Below, one piece after another: positions 6,642 to 14,440 of a stretch of DNA of 39,700 nucleotides (positions are counted from its first letter, which is position 1; the number at the start of each line of letters is the position of its first letter). The notes beneath the pieces are model-generated. The model ran no database searches, had not been told where the DNA came from, and worked only from the letters and a program-made list of their open reading frames with translations. Made by a program: the position numbers and the translations under genes. This stretch comes from SHYR01 sp036013055 (GTDB taxonomy: Bacteria; Chloroflexota; Dehalococcoidia; UBA2979): NCBI GenBank assembly GCA_036013055.1, contig DASCQM010000018.1, forward strand, positions 1 through 39,700. The letters are read 5' to 3'.

Positions 6642-7697
6642 ATGCGACAGGCGTACAGCGCGGAAGAACCCGGCCACTTCGAGATTCGCGACGTCGACGA
6701 CTCGCCAGCGCCGGGTTCCGGTGAGGTGCAGATGCGCGTGCGAGCGTGCGGCGTCTGCGGCTCCGACCTGCACCCGCTGCGCAGCCCGGAGCGCTGGCAG
6801 TCCGGTCGTGTGCGCGGGCACGAGATCAGCGGCGAGATCATCGCGGTTGGTGAGGACGTCGAGCAGTGGCGGCCGGGCGATCGTGTCGCCGTGCAGCCCA
6901 ACCTCTTCTGCGGCCATTGCGGGAACTGCCGCTCTGGGCAGATCACACTCTGTGAGACTGAATTTTCGGTCGTCGGACTGACACGACCCGGCGGCTACAG
7001 CGAGCTGCTGACGTTGCCGCAACAGAACGTCTTCCGCCTGCCGGACGGCGTCGACTTCGCGGTCGGCGCGCTCACGGAGCCGCTGGCGGTCGTCGCGCAC
7101 GGCTACCGGCTGGCGGCTGAACTCGACAGCCTGCGGGCGACGACCGGCGAGCGCGTGCTGATCCTGGGTGGCGGCATGATCGGGCTGCTCGCCGCGTTCT
7201 ACGCGCGGCAGGCGGGCGCGGGCGAGGTGGCGATCACGGCGCGGCACGAGCACCAGGCGAATTCCGCCCGGCAGCTCGGGGCCACGCGCGTCTTCACGGC
7301 GGACGAGGACGGCGAGGCAGCGCTTCGCGAGTGGTCGCAGGCGAACCCCGTCGATCTCGTGATCGAGAGCGTTGGCGGCGGCGGTTCGACGCTGGCGCAG
7401 GCGATGGACGCGGTGCGTCGAGGCGGTCGCATCCTCGTGCTTGGGGTGGCGAGCCCGGGAGCGACGATGCCCGTCGGGTCGCTGATCGGGAAGGAAGTGC
7501 GGCTCGTCGGCTCGTTGATGTACGGATACGCGGGCAAGCACGCTGACTACGACCTCGCGATCGAGCTCGAACGTCGTTTTGGCGATGTGCTCGGCACCCT
7601 GATCACGCATCGCGTGCCGTTCGATGAGATCGACCGAGCGCACGCGCTGGCGCTCGACAAGTCGAGCGGGTCGATCAAGGTCACGATCGAGTTCTAG
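6642..7697 (+). CDS. Zinc-dependent alcohol/polyol dehydrogenase (MDR family)
   Basis: The 351-residue product is a classic two-zinc medium-chain dehydrogenase/reductase. Catalytic zinc ligands are Cys39 in CGVCGSDLH and His60-Glu61 in GHE. The structural zinc lobe has Cys90, Cys93, Cys96 and Cys104. A Rossmann loop LILGGGMIGLLAA lies near residue 170 for NAD(P). The closest general types are sorbitol, threonine and 2,3-butanediol dehydrogenases; the substrate cannot be fixed. ATG 6642 follows the purine-rich GAGGGGGCGACG. It is divergent from the hydroxyacid oxidase, and its own promoter overlaps the shared palindrome. Threonine ammonia-lyase follows 21 bases downstream, which makes a threonine-dehydrogenase-like role conceivable but unproven. 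Confidence 0.9.
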   Translation: MRQAYSAEEPGHFEIRDVDDSPAPGSGEVQMRVRACGVCGSDLHPLRSPERWQSGRVRGHEISGEIIAVGEDVEQWRPGDRVAVQPNLFCGHCGNCRSGQITLCETEFSVVGLTRPGGYSELLTLPQQNVFRLPDGVDFAVGALTEPLAVVAHGYRLAAELDSLRATTGERVLILGGGMIGLLAAFYARQAGAGEVAITARHEHQANSARQLGATRVFTADEDGEAALREWSQANPVDLVIESVGGGGSTLAQAMDAVRRGGRILVLGVASPGATMPVGSLIGKEVRLVGSLMYGYAGKHADYDLAIELERRFGDVLGTLITHRVPFDEIDRAHALALDKSSGSIKVTIEF

Positions 7698-7706
7698 CAG
7701 CCGCGC

Positions 7707-7712
7707 TACGCT
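7707..7712 (+). promoter_or_regulatory. Candidate leaderless -10 box (TACGCT) for ilvA-like gene
   Basis: TACGCT lies exactly at -12 to -7 relative to the A of ATG 7719, so transcription would start on the start codon. No Shine-Dalgarno sequence is present in the six bases between. The same geometry is seen before serA (19510-19515). Confidence 0.45.
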
Positions 7713-7718
7713 GGGTGC

Positions 7719-8966
7719 ATGGCTGATCAGCCGACGGTTACGCTTGCCGACATCGAGGCCGCGCGCGTGCGCACCCGTGGGCTCGTGCGCACGACGCCGC
7801 TGTGGCCCAGCCGCGTGCTCTCGGAACTGGCGGGAATCTCAGTCTCGCTGAAGTGCGAGAACCTGCAGCACACGGGTTCGTTCAAGGTGCGTGGTGCGGT
7901 CAACATGCTGCGCTCGATCGAGCGCCCAGGCGGCGTGATCGCGGCGAGCGCGGGCAACCACGCGCAGGCCGTCGCGATGGCCGCGAGCGGGCTCGACCTG
8001 CCTTCGACGGTGGTGGTGCCCGCCGACGCGCCGCTCGCGAAACAGCGCGCGACCGAGGGCTACGGCGCGGAGTTGATTCGCGTCGATGGGCCGCTCTCGC
8101 TGGCGATCGAGCACGCGCAGGAACTCGCCACCGAACGCGGGCTCGTCTTCATCCCACCCTTCGATGACCCGTCGATCGTGGCCGGGCAGGGGACGGTCGC
8201 GCTCGAACTGCTTGAGCAGGCTCCCGACGTCGAGGCTGTGCTGGTGCCCGCCGGTGGCGGGGGGCTGCTGGCGGGGATCGCAACCGCGGTCAAGGCGATG
8301 CGCCCCGATGTCACGGTGATCGGCGTGCAGACGGCTGCGATGCCGGGCATCGCGGTCTCACGGGTCGCTGGCGAGGCGCGGTCGGTCGAAGCCGCGCGCA
8401 CGATCGCTGATGGCGTCGCCGTCGCTGGCCCGTCCGCGCTCACGCACTCACTGATCGAACGCTTCGTCGACGAAGTTGTGACCGTGAGCGAAGAGCAGAT
8501 CGCGCAGGCGGTGCTCTTCCTGCTCGAACGCGCGCGGCTCGTGATCGAGGGCGCGGGCGCACTCGGTGTCGCGGCGCTGCTCAGTGGCGCGGTCGTGCCA
8601 GAGGGCCCAACCGTCGCTGTGCTCTCGGGCGGCAATATCGACATCAACCTGATCGGCCGCATCGTCGAGCGTGGGCTACTGATCGAGGGCCGCCGCCGTC
8701 GCATGACGGTCGCTGCGGCGAACGTCCCCGGCGAGCTGGCGCGCATCACCGGCGGGGCTGCCGAGGTCGGCGCGAACATCATCGAGGTGGAACACGAACT
8801 GGTGACGGCCGACCTTCCGGCCGGCGTGGCGCGTATCACGCTGCATCTCGAAGTTGCCGACGACGACGCATACGAGCGTCTGATCGACCATCTCATCGCG
8901 CGGGGCCTCGTCCCCGGTGACCACACCGACCTGATGACCGCCGCCGCAGCGAGTATGCCGTCGTAG
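7719..8966 (+). CDS. ilvA: Threonine ammonia-lyase with ACT domain
   Basis: This PLP enzyme (415 residues) deaminates threonine to 2-oxobutanoate, the entry to isoleucine synthesis or threonine breakdown. The PLP-binding lysine is Lys56 in TGSFKVRGA. The glycine-rich phosphate loop PAGGGGLLAG follows near residue 180, and SGGNIDINL is typical of the fold type II serine/threonine dehydratases. A single ACT-like regulatory domain occupies about residues 325-405. That length and one short ACT fit the roughly 400-residue class rather than the 500-residue E. coli IlvA. The start ATG is supported by the adjacent TACGCT box, implying a leaderless transcript. It could equally be labelled tdcB; regulation by an amino acid through the ACT domain is expected from the family. 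Confidence 0.93.
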   Translation: MADQPTVTLADIEAARVRTRGLVRTTPLWPSRVLSELAGISVSLKCENLQHTGSFKVRGAVNMLRSIERPGGVIAASAGNHAQAVAMAASGLDLPSTVVVPADAPLAKQRATEGYGAELIRVDGPLSLAIEHAQELATERGLVFIPPFDDPSIVAGQGTVALELLEQAPDVEAVLVPAGGGGLLAGIATAVKAMRPDVTVIGVQTAAMPGIAVSRVAGEARSVEAARTIADGVAVAGPSALTHSLIERFVDEVVTVSEEQIAQAVLFLLERARLVIEGAGALGVAALLSGAVVPEGPTVAVLSGGNIDINLIGRIVERGLLIEGRRRRMTVAAANVPGELARITGGAAEVGANIIEVEHELVTADLPAGVARITLHLEVADDDAYERLIDHLIARGLVPGDHTDLMTAAAASMPS

Positions 8967-8980
8967 CCGCGCGCAGGCGC

Positions 8981-9010
8981 TACAATCCGCCCGCGCACGT
9001 GACGCACGTG
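8981..9010 (+). promoter_or_regulatory. -10 box with twin CACGTG sites before CocE-type hydrolase
   Basis: TACAAT at 8981-8986 is a good -10 hexamer and would start transcription near 8993. Immediately after it, two CACGTG palindromes (8996-9001 and 9005-9010) form a direct repeat of GCACGTGAC with 9-bp spacing. They lie in the predicted 5' leader and could be a repressor site. No -35 match is evident. Confidence 0.45.
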
Positions 9011-9029
9011 ACGGAGAGTGGAGCGGGAC

Positions 9030-10946
9030 ATGGCAGCGGAAGCATCGACGGAAGAGTACGGCGCGATTCTGGCGCGCGATGTCGGCATGGAGGCGCGTGA
9101 CGGCACGTGGCTCGCGACCGATATCTGGCGGCCGGCGCTCAACGGCGAGCCGCTGCCCGGACCATTCCCAGCGATCCTTACCCGTACGCCGTACGGCAAC
9201 CTCACTGGCGTCACCGATAGCGGCTCGAGCCTCGGCGAGTTCTTCGCGCAGCACGGCTACATCTACGCCACGCAGGACGTACGTGGCCGCTTCCGCTCGA
9301 AGGGTGACTTCATCCTGCTCGCGGACGAGGGGCCGGACGGCTATGACGCCGTCGAATGGGTCGCTTCGCTGCCGTACTGCGATGGCAATGTTGGCACGCA
9401 GGGCACCTCCTACCTCGCGTGGACGCAGAGCGCGCTGGCGATCGAGAACCCGCCGCACCTGCAGGCGATGTGGATCAACCAGGGCTCGTGGAACGGCAAC
9501 GTCTCCTCACTGCGCCATAACGGCGCGCTGGAGCTGCGCTGGTTGACGTGGGCGGTGACGCACGGCGCACGCTCGCCGGAGGCGATGGCCGATCCGGCGC
9601 TGATGAAGGCGCTGACCGAGGCCGGCGAGAAGATGCACGAGTGGCTTGGTCGACTGCCGTGGGGCCCCGGGAACAGCCCGCTTGAGGGCTTCCCGGTCTA
9701 CGAGAAGTGGGCGGAGGAGCTCTACACGCACGGCGACGCGAACGATGACGACGGCTACTGGCTACAGCGAGGCCTGAACTTCGAGGCCTACGCGGACGAG
9801 TCCGCCGATGTGCCGACGATCTACTCCGGCGGCTGGTACGACTCCTACACCCGCGCGACGACCGACGCCTACGTCGCGCTCAGCAAGCGGATCGCGCAGC
9901 AGCGGCTGCTGATGGGGCCGTGGACGCACGGCGGGGCGGCGCTCGAGCGCACCTACTCGGGCGACGTCGAACTAGGGCCGGAGGCACCGATCAGCGGCAA
10001 CCTCTCGGAGAGTCACCGCCACATGGCGTTGCGCTGGTTCGACCAGTGGCTGCGCGGCGTCGATGACGGCGTCGCGGCCGAAGAGCCGGTGACGATCTTC
10101 GTGATGGGTGGCGGCGACGGCGGCAAGACGGCGCAGAACCGCTTGCGCCACGGCGGACACTGGCGCACAGAGTCGGAGTGGCCGCTCGCGCGGGCCGAGG
10201 CGACGGACTACTTCATCCACGCCGATGGCGGACTCGTCGCCGGCAGCGAGCCCACGGACGAGGGCGGATCGACATCGTTCACATACGACCCCGAGCACCC
10301 GTTGCCGACCGTGTCGGCAAACACGTCGTCGCTGAACGAGATCCTACCTGTGCCGGACCGCGTCAACATCCCGACGCCGATCACGCTGATGCGCGTGCAG
10401 GTGATCCAGGGTGGGTCCGACCAGACGACACGGCCGAGCGTGCTCGGATCCGAATCGCCGTACGGCCCGCTGACCGATCGCGCGGACGTGATCTCGTTCT
10501 CGACTCCACCGCTCGACGCGCCGCTTGAGGTGACCGGACCGATCGAGGTCACGTTGCATGCCTCCTCGGACGCACCGGATACCGACCTCTTTGCGATGGT
10601 GCTCGATGTCTACCCGCCGAGCGCGGATTGGCCGGACGGCTACCGCCTGAACATCACCGACTCGCTGATGCGACTGCGCTACCGCGCTGGCATGGACCAG
10701 CCGACGCCGCTTGAGCCGGGCGAGGTCTACGAGGTGACGTTCCCGCTCTACCCGACGAGCAACGTCTTCGCGGCCGGGCATCGCATCGAGCTGCTGATCA
10801 GCTCGTCCTCGTTCCCGCGCTTCGACGTCAACCCGAACACCGGCGAGCCGATCGGGCGGCACACGCACATGCGGGCGGCCGAGAACACGCTGCACCACTC
10901 GGCGGCGTACCCCTCGAAGCTGACGCTGCCCGTGATTCCGGGATAG
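9030..10946 (+). CDS. CocE/NonD family serine hydrolase (X-Pro dipeptidyl-peptidase S15-like)
   Basis: The 638-residue product has the alpha/beta-hydrolase core of the CocE family with the nucleophile Ser127 in GTQGTSYLAW (family GxSYxG). Later elements are an SGGWYDSYT acid-residue region, GPWTHGG holding the catalytic His, and a C-terminal jelly-roll domain (about 420-635). Members hydrolyse acyl esters or N-terminal X-Pro peptide bonds; the substrate is not predictable. No signal peptide is visible, so the enzyme is likely cytoplasmic. ATG 9030 is preferred over the in-frame GTG 9018 because GGAGCGG precedes it at suitable spacing. A TACAAT box and twin CACGTG sites lie upstream. The HIT protein follows by 19 bases and may be co-transcribed. 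Confidence 0.88.
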   Translation: MAAEASTEEYGAILARDVGMEARDGTWLATDIWRPALNGEPLPGPFPAILTRTPYGNLTGVTDSGSSLGEFFAQHGYIYATQDVRGRFRSKGDFILLADEGPDGYDAVEWVASLPYCDGNVGTQGTSYLAWTQSALAIENPPHLQAMWINQGSWNGNVSSLRHNGALELRWLTWAVTHGARSPEAMADPALMKALTEAGEKMHEWLGRLPWGPGNSPLEGFPVYEKWAEELYTHGDANDDDGYWLQRGLNFEAYADESADVPTIYSGGWYDSYTRATTDAYVALSKRIAQQRLLMGPWTHGGAALERTYSGDVELGPEAPISGNLSESHRHMALRWFDQWLRGVDDGVAAEEPVTIFVMGGGDGGKTAQNRLRHGGHWRTESEWPLARAEATDYFIHADGGLVAGSEPTDEGGSTSFTYDPEHPLPTVSANTSSLNEILPVPDRVNIPTPITLMRVQVIQGGSDQTTRPSVLGSESPYGPLTDRADVISFSTPPLDAPLEVTGPIEVTLHASSDAPDTDLFAMVLDVYPPSADWPDGYRLNITDSLMRLRYRAGMDQPTPLEPGEVYEVTFPLYPTSNVFAAGHRIELLISSSSFPRFDVNPNTGEPIGRHTHMRAAENTLHHSAAYPSKLTLPVIPG

Positions 10947-10965
10947 ACAAGGGCGAGGACTGCCA

Positions 10966-11325
10966 GTGCCGTACGACCCGGACAACATCTTCGCGAAGAT
11001 CCTGCGCGACGAGATTCCGAGCGAGCGTGTCTACGAGGACGATGAGTTCATCGCTTTCCGTGACATCGAACCGGCCGCGCCGACACATATCGTGCTGATC
11101 CCGCGCGGCGAGCCGCCGACGGCACCGGCGGGCCTCGACGATGGCGACGCCGACTGGGTGGGCCGCATGGTCGTGACGGCGAGTAAGATCGCCGCGGAGC
11201 AGGGGATGGCCGACGACGGCTACCGGCTCGTCTTCAACTCAGGCGAGAACGCCGGTCAGGCCGTGGAGCACCTGCATCTGCACATCCTCGGCGGCGGGTC
11301 GCTGGGAGCAATTGCGGGAACCTGA
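10966..11325 (+). CDS. HIT family nucleotide hydrolase
   Basis: This 119-residue protein has the full HINT-like architecture: DNIFAKILRDEIPSE at the N-terminus, then the histidine triad HLHLHILGG with His102, His104 and His106. Family members hydrolyse AMP-amine (phosphoramidate) or dinucleoside polyphosphate substrates. The start is GTG 10966 with GAGG seven bases upstream. A second, more divergent HIT gene occurs at 22514, so the genome carries at least two. Confidence 0.92.
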   Translation: MPYDPDNIFAKILRDEIPSERVYEDDEFIAFRDIEPAAPTHIVLIPRGEPPTAPAGLDDGDADWVGRMVVTASKIAAEQGMADDGYRLVFNSGENAGQAVEHLHLHILGGGSLGAIAGT

Positions 11326-11425
11326 GGGCGGTCTGGGGAATCTCCTGATGCTGCCATGGTGCACTCACATAGAGTGCGTTGTGCGTCCGCTGCCGAATCG
11401 CGAGAGGACGCAGAGGGAAGATGTA

Positions 11426-12040
11426 GTGTCTGATCAGCCGTCCGAAGAATCCTTCGATCTGGTCGATACGCTGCTCTACGCGGCATCCCACGACCTCAAG
11501 TCGCCGCTCCTGACGCTCTCCCTCAGTGCCGACCTGCTGATGCAGGGCGTCCCGGACGACGTGAAGGCAGGTTCACAGACCGCGCTGGAAGGGCTGAAGC
11601 ACGGCTCGGCGGAAATCGAGCGAATGCTCGACGCGCTGGCGATCGTCTCGAGCGCATACCGCCGCCAGCTCGACGCGACGCCGGTCGCGCTGGCGGATGC
11701 GCTGCTGAGCACGACGCACGACCTCGCGGGCGTCGAGCAGTGGAACGTGGCTGCTGACGCGCAGGCGATCGCTCAACTGCTGACGGCACTCGATGGTCTT
11801 GGCGACACCACTCTCGCGATCAGCGACGAGACGCTGTCGCTGAGCAGCGTGCAGCCAGCGAGCGACTATGACCTGCATTCGACGCCGGTCGAGACGCTCT
11901 TCAGCTCTCTCACCGCTCACTCGGCAACCTCGGTGCAGGCGCTCGCGGAGGTGCAGGTGCAGCTGATGCGACAGGGCGGAAGCATCTCATTCGAGGACGG
12001 GCGCACGGTCGCTCGCGTGCCGCTGGCGAGGAAGCCGTGA
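11426..12040 (+). CDS. Histidine phosphotransferase-like protein (HisKA with degenerate ATPase domain)
   Basis: From GTG 11426 (AGAGGG eight bases upstream) the product is 204 residues. An H-box ASHDLKSPLLTL places the phospho-accepting His at residue 22, followed by a second helix, as in the DHp hairpin of histidine kinases. The C-terminal 100 residues keep the outline of an HATPase fold: AIAQLLTALDGL resembles the N-box helix, and LMRQGGSISFEDGRTVARVPL resembles the last strands. The Asn of the N box and any DxGxG motif are missing. No sensor or membrane segment is present. Size and layout resemble ChpT (about 225 residues) and Spo0B (about 190), which pass phosphate rather than use ATP. 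It overlaps the next gene, a receiver protein, by four bases. Family membership is clear; the transferase role is inference. Confidence 0.72.
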   Translation: MSDQPSEESFDLVDTLLYAASHDLKSPLLTLSLSADLLMQGVPDDVKAGSQTALEGLKHGSAEIERMLDALAIVSSAYRRQLDATPVALADALLSTTHDLAGVEQWNVAADAQAIAQLLTALDGLGDTTLAISDETLSLSSVQPASDYDLHSTPVETLFSSLTAHSATSVQALAEVQVQLMRQGGSISFEDGRTVARVPLARKP

Positions 12041-12465
12041 ACGACGTCCAGTCGCACAACTTCTTCGGCCACCCTGCCGTGTTGATTCTCGATGACGAAC
12101 CCGACCACGCGACGATCGTGCAGTGGTTGATCGCGGAAGTCGCTCCCGACATACCGGTCGAGACGATGACGCAGGCGGATGCGCTTGCGCGTCGACTGGC
12201 GGCCGCTCCGGACGGAGCGCTGCTGCTGATCGATCGCATGCTGAATGGCCGCGAGTCGCTCGAGCTGCTGCCGGAGCTGCGAGCAGCGAGGCCCGACCTC
12301 ACCGTGGTGCTGATCTCTGCAGCGCTCTCCGAGACGGATCGTGCCCGCGCGCTCGCGGCGGGCGCCGACATGGCGTTCGAGAAGCCGGGGCAACTCGGTG
12401 GCTGGCGCGCACTGCTCGGCCAGTTGTTGCGGCCTCGCGGTGACTCATGGAGCGCGGCAGCCTGA
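12037..12465 (+). CDS. Single-domain response regulator
   Basis: The 142-residue protein is a stand-alone receiver domain with acidic residues Asp19 and Asp20 in LILDDEP, phospho-acceptor Asp66 in LLLIDRM, Ser94 in VVLISAAL and Lys116 in AFEKP. The Thr/Ser and Lys positions are intact, so it should be phosphorylated. It has no output domain, like CheY or Spo0F. Its GTG start overlaps the upstream stop (GTGA), making translation coupling with the phosphotransferase-like protein likely. The pair probably forms part of a phosphorelay whose kinase and final target lie elsewhere. Confidence 0.87.
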   Translation: MNDVQSHNFFGHPAVLILDDEPDHATIVQWLIAEVAPDIPVETMTQADALARRLAAAPDGALLLIDRMLNGRESLELLPELRAARPDLTVVLISAALSETDRARALAAGADMAFEKPGQLGGWRALLGQLLRPRGDSWSAAA

Positions 12466-12473
12466 GCCATGCG

Positions 12474-12479
12474 TATACT
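12474..12479 (+). promoter_or_regulatory. -10 box for tRNA gene
   Basis: TATACT, five of six matches to TATAAT, would start transcription near 12486, about 17 bases before the mature tRNA end. The -35 region lies in the end of the receiver gene and shows no good match. Confidence 0.5.
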
Positions 12480-12502
12480 CGCACCCGGCCTCTCCGAGGT
12501 TC

Positions 12503-12579
12503 GGGCCCGTAGCTCAGCGGCCTAGAGCAGCCGGCTCATAACCGGTAGGTCCCAGGTTCGAATCCTGGCGGGCCCACCA
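12503..12579 (+). tRNA. tRNA with CAT anticodon (probably elongator Met)
   Basis: The cloverleaf is complete. The acceptor stem GGGCCCG pairs with CGGGCCC, followed by discriminator A and an encoded CCA (12577-12579). The anticodon stem is GCCGG/CCGGT with loop CTCATAA, giving anticodon CAT. The T arm contains GGTTCGAATCC. The first acceptor pair is a normal G-C, which argues against the initiator tRNA. A CAT anticodon may be elongator Met or the lysidine-modified Ile2 tRNA; I lean to Met but cannot separate them with certainty. Confidence 0.95.
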
Positions 12580-12620
12580 GATCACATCACGGGGCGACGC
12601 CCCATCACGTCAGGCGAGAG

Positions 12621-13226
12621 ATGATCGACGTCCGTGCACAGAGCCGCAGCGCCCTCCGCGCCCGCAACCCTGAGCAGGGCGAGCCGGCAGCCGAGGATGG
12701 CGAGGGCAAGACTGCGGCTGCGGTGATGCTGCTGCTGTATGAGCAGGACGGGCGCGAGCACATCCTCTTCCAGGAGCGCACGCAGCACGTGCAGCACCAC
12801 AAGGGCGAGATCAGCCTGCCGGGCGGCCGGCGCGATGCAACCGACGAGACGCTACTGGAGACGGCGCTGCGCGAGACCGATGAGGAGATCGGCGTCACGG
12901 CGGCCGACATCGAGGTCTTCGGATCGCTCGACCTCGTCGTGACGACGCTTTCGAACTACGCGATTTCGCCCTTCGCCGGGGCGATCACCTCGGATGGTGA
13001 GTACCCGTTCAAGATGGCGGAGCGCGAGGTGAAGGAGCTGCTGGTCGTGCCGGTCGACCACCTGATGGACACGTCACATGTCGAATGGACGGTGCGCGAA
13101 CTCGGTGGCGTGACCAGCGATGAGCGGGTCTTCCACTACGGCGAGCACCGCATCTGGGGCGCTACCGCCCGCATCCTCGGCCACTACCTCGACCTGTTCG
13201 CGACCGCAGATGGTACGCCGGCATGA
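12621..13226 (+). CDS. Nudix hydrolase, CoA diphosphatase (NudL/NUDT7-like)
   Basis: The 201-residue product carries the NudL-type signature before the Nudix box: FQERTQHVQHHKGEISLPGG, where HKGEI..PGG marks CoA pyrophosphatases. The Nudix helix ETALRETDEEIGV follows. Family members split CoA or acyl-CoA into 4'-phosphopantetheine and 3',5'-ADP. The gene overlaps the following histidine phosphatase by four bases (ATGA), so both are probably made together. A CoA-directed activity fits the several acyl-CoA enzymes in this window. The specificity call rests on the motif alone. Confidence 0.86.
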   Translation: MIDVRAQSRSALRARNPEQGEPAAEDGEGKTAAAVMLLLYEQDGREHILFQERTQHVQHHKGEISLPGGRRDATDETLLETALRETDEEIGVTAADIEVFGSLDLVVTTLSNYAISPFAGAITSDGEYPFKMAEREVKELLVVPVDHLMDTSHVEWTVRELGGVTSDERVFHYGEHRIWGATARILGHYLDLFATADGTPA

Positions 13227-13825
13227 CGGTGATCCTCGTGCGCCACGGGCAGTCCGAGGGCAACGCTGCCGGCGTCTTCCAGGGATGGTCGGAGTATCCA
13301 CTGAACGAGACCGGTCGAGGCGAGGCTGCGGCGGCCGCGGGACGCCTCGCGGACTCCGGGGCGGTGGCGATCTACTCGAGCAATCTCGGCCGCGCGCGCC
13401 AGACGGCGGAGATCATCGCGGCAAAGGTCGGGCTGCCCGTCGAGGAGCGCGAGGGCCTGCACGAGCGTGGGTTCGGCGAGGGCGAAGGCCTCTCGTGGGA
13501 CGAGATGGAAGCGAAGTGGGGCCCCGACCTTCGCCTGGGCGAGGATCGCATCCCCGGCGAGGAGCCGCTCTCAGACTTCCGCGAGCGCACGACGCGAGCA
13601 TTCGAGCAGATCTTCGAACAGCACACGGACGAGATCGCGATCTGCGTCACGCATGGCGGCGTCTTGAGCATGCTGGTCACGCATCTGCTCGGCGTGCCGC
13701 CTGGTGGCGAGAACGCCCGCGTGCGCTTCTCCAATTGCTCGTTGACCGTCGTCGAACTCGATCGCGAGCGGCGCGTGCTGACCTCGATCAACGACGCCTG
13801 CCACACCGACGGGCTCGCGAGCTAG
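13223..13825 (+). CDS. Histidine phosphatase family protein (phosphoglycerate mutase-like)
   Basis: The 200-residue protein begins with the catalytic RHG motif (LVRHGQSEGN, His8 being the phosphorylated residue). It keeps SSNLGRARQTAEI and the second histidine in CVTHGGVLSML. The length and lack of extra loops fit the broad-specificity or cofactor-dependent mutase-like phosphatases (GpmB/CobC/PhoE types) better than glycolytic GpmA. It is translationally coupled to the upstream NudL-like enzyme. The two could act in sequence on a phosphorylated CoA fragment, but that is speculation. Confidence 0.9.
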   Translation: MTVILVRHGQSEGNAAGVFQGWSEYPLNETGRGEAAAAAGRLADSGAVAIYSSNLGRARQTAEIIAAKVGLPVEEREGLHERGFGEGEGLSWDEMEAKWGPDLRLGEDRIPGEEPLSDFRERTTRAFEQIFEQHTDEIAICVTHGGVLSMLVTHLLGVPPGGENARVRFSNCSLTVVELDRERRVLTSINDACHTDGLAS

Positions 13826-13861
13826 GCTCCCGCCTGTCGCGCATTGATCCCTCGCGGGGAG

Positions 13862-14437
13862 CTACGCCTGCCAGCGGTCGCGCATCACGAACTGTTCGAG
13901 CGGCGGGCGGTTGTTCGGGCCGTACTCTCGCGTCGGCCAGCCGAGCGGGATGATCGCCGCGCTCTCGATGTTCTCGGGGATGCCGAGAATCTCATGGACG
14001 CGGTCCTTGCGACGTCGGTGCAGCGTGGTGAGCGTCGTGCCGAGGCCGAGCGCGCGCGCCGCGAGCAGGATGTTCTGCACGTTCGGGTAGACGGAGGCGC
14101 CGGTCTGGAAGCCAGCCCTGCCGGACGCCGGTGTGTCGACGCAGGGGATGATCAGCACGGGCACCTGCGAGAACGGCTGCCGGTCCGCCCCTCGCGACGG
14201 CGGTGCGTCTCCGTACGTGTCGCGGAACGCTTCCTCATAGACCTCGCTGATCTGGTCTTTCACGTCCTGATCACGCACGACGATGAAGTACCACGGCTGG
14301 GTGTTGGAGCCGGAAGGCCCGTGAATCGCGGCCTGCAGCACCTGCTCGACGAGCTCGTCCGGGACGTCCTCGTCGGTGAAAGCGCGAATCGCTCGCTGGT
14401 GACGGAATAGCTCCATCGCATCGGTCACTGGCTTCAA
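13862..14437 (-). CDS. Nitroreductase family FMN protein
   Basis: The 191-residue product shows the nitroreductase signature: an N-terminal helix with RAIRAFTDEDVP, AAIHGPSGSNTQPWYFIVV binding FMN, and GLGTTLTTLHRR plus IIPLGWPTREYG in the C-terminal half. Members reduce nitro compounds, quinones or flavins with NAD(P)H. The start appears to be TTG 14437. AGGGAG lies seven bases upstream, and the mutS2 stop codon (14441-14443) falls in that spacer, so translation is coupled to mutS2. An internal ATG at 14416 is possible but has no such site. This is the last gene of the selA-mutS2 run. Confidence 0.9.
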   Translation of the reverse strand: MKPVTDAMELFRHQRAIRAFTDEDVPDELVEQVLQAAIHGPSGSNTQPWYFIVVRDQDVKDQISEVYEEAFRDTYGDAPPSRGADRQPFSQVPVLIIPCVDTPASGRAGFQTGASVYPNVQNILLAARALGLGTTLTTLHRRRKDRVHEILGIPENIESAAIIPLGWPTREYGPNNRPPLEQFVMRDRWQA

Positions 14438-14440
14438 GAT

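Noticed and set aside
12503..12579. Initiator tRNA-fMet
   Set aside because: The first acceptor pair is a standard G-C pair, whereas initiator tRNAs have a mismatch there.
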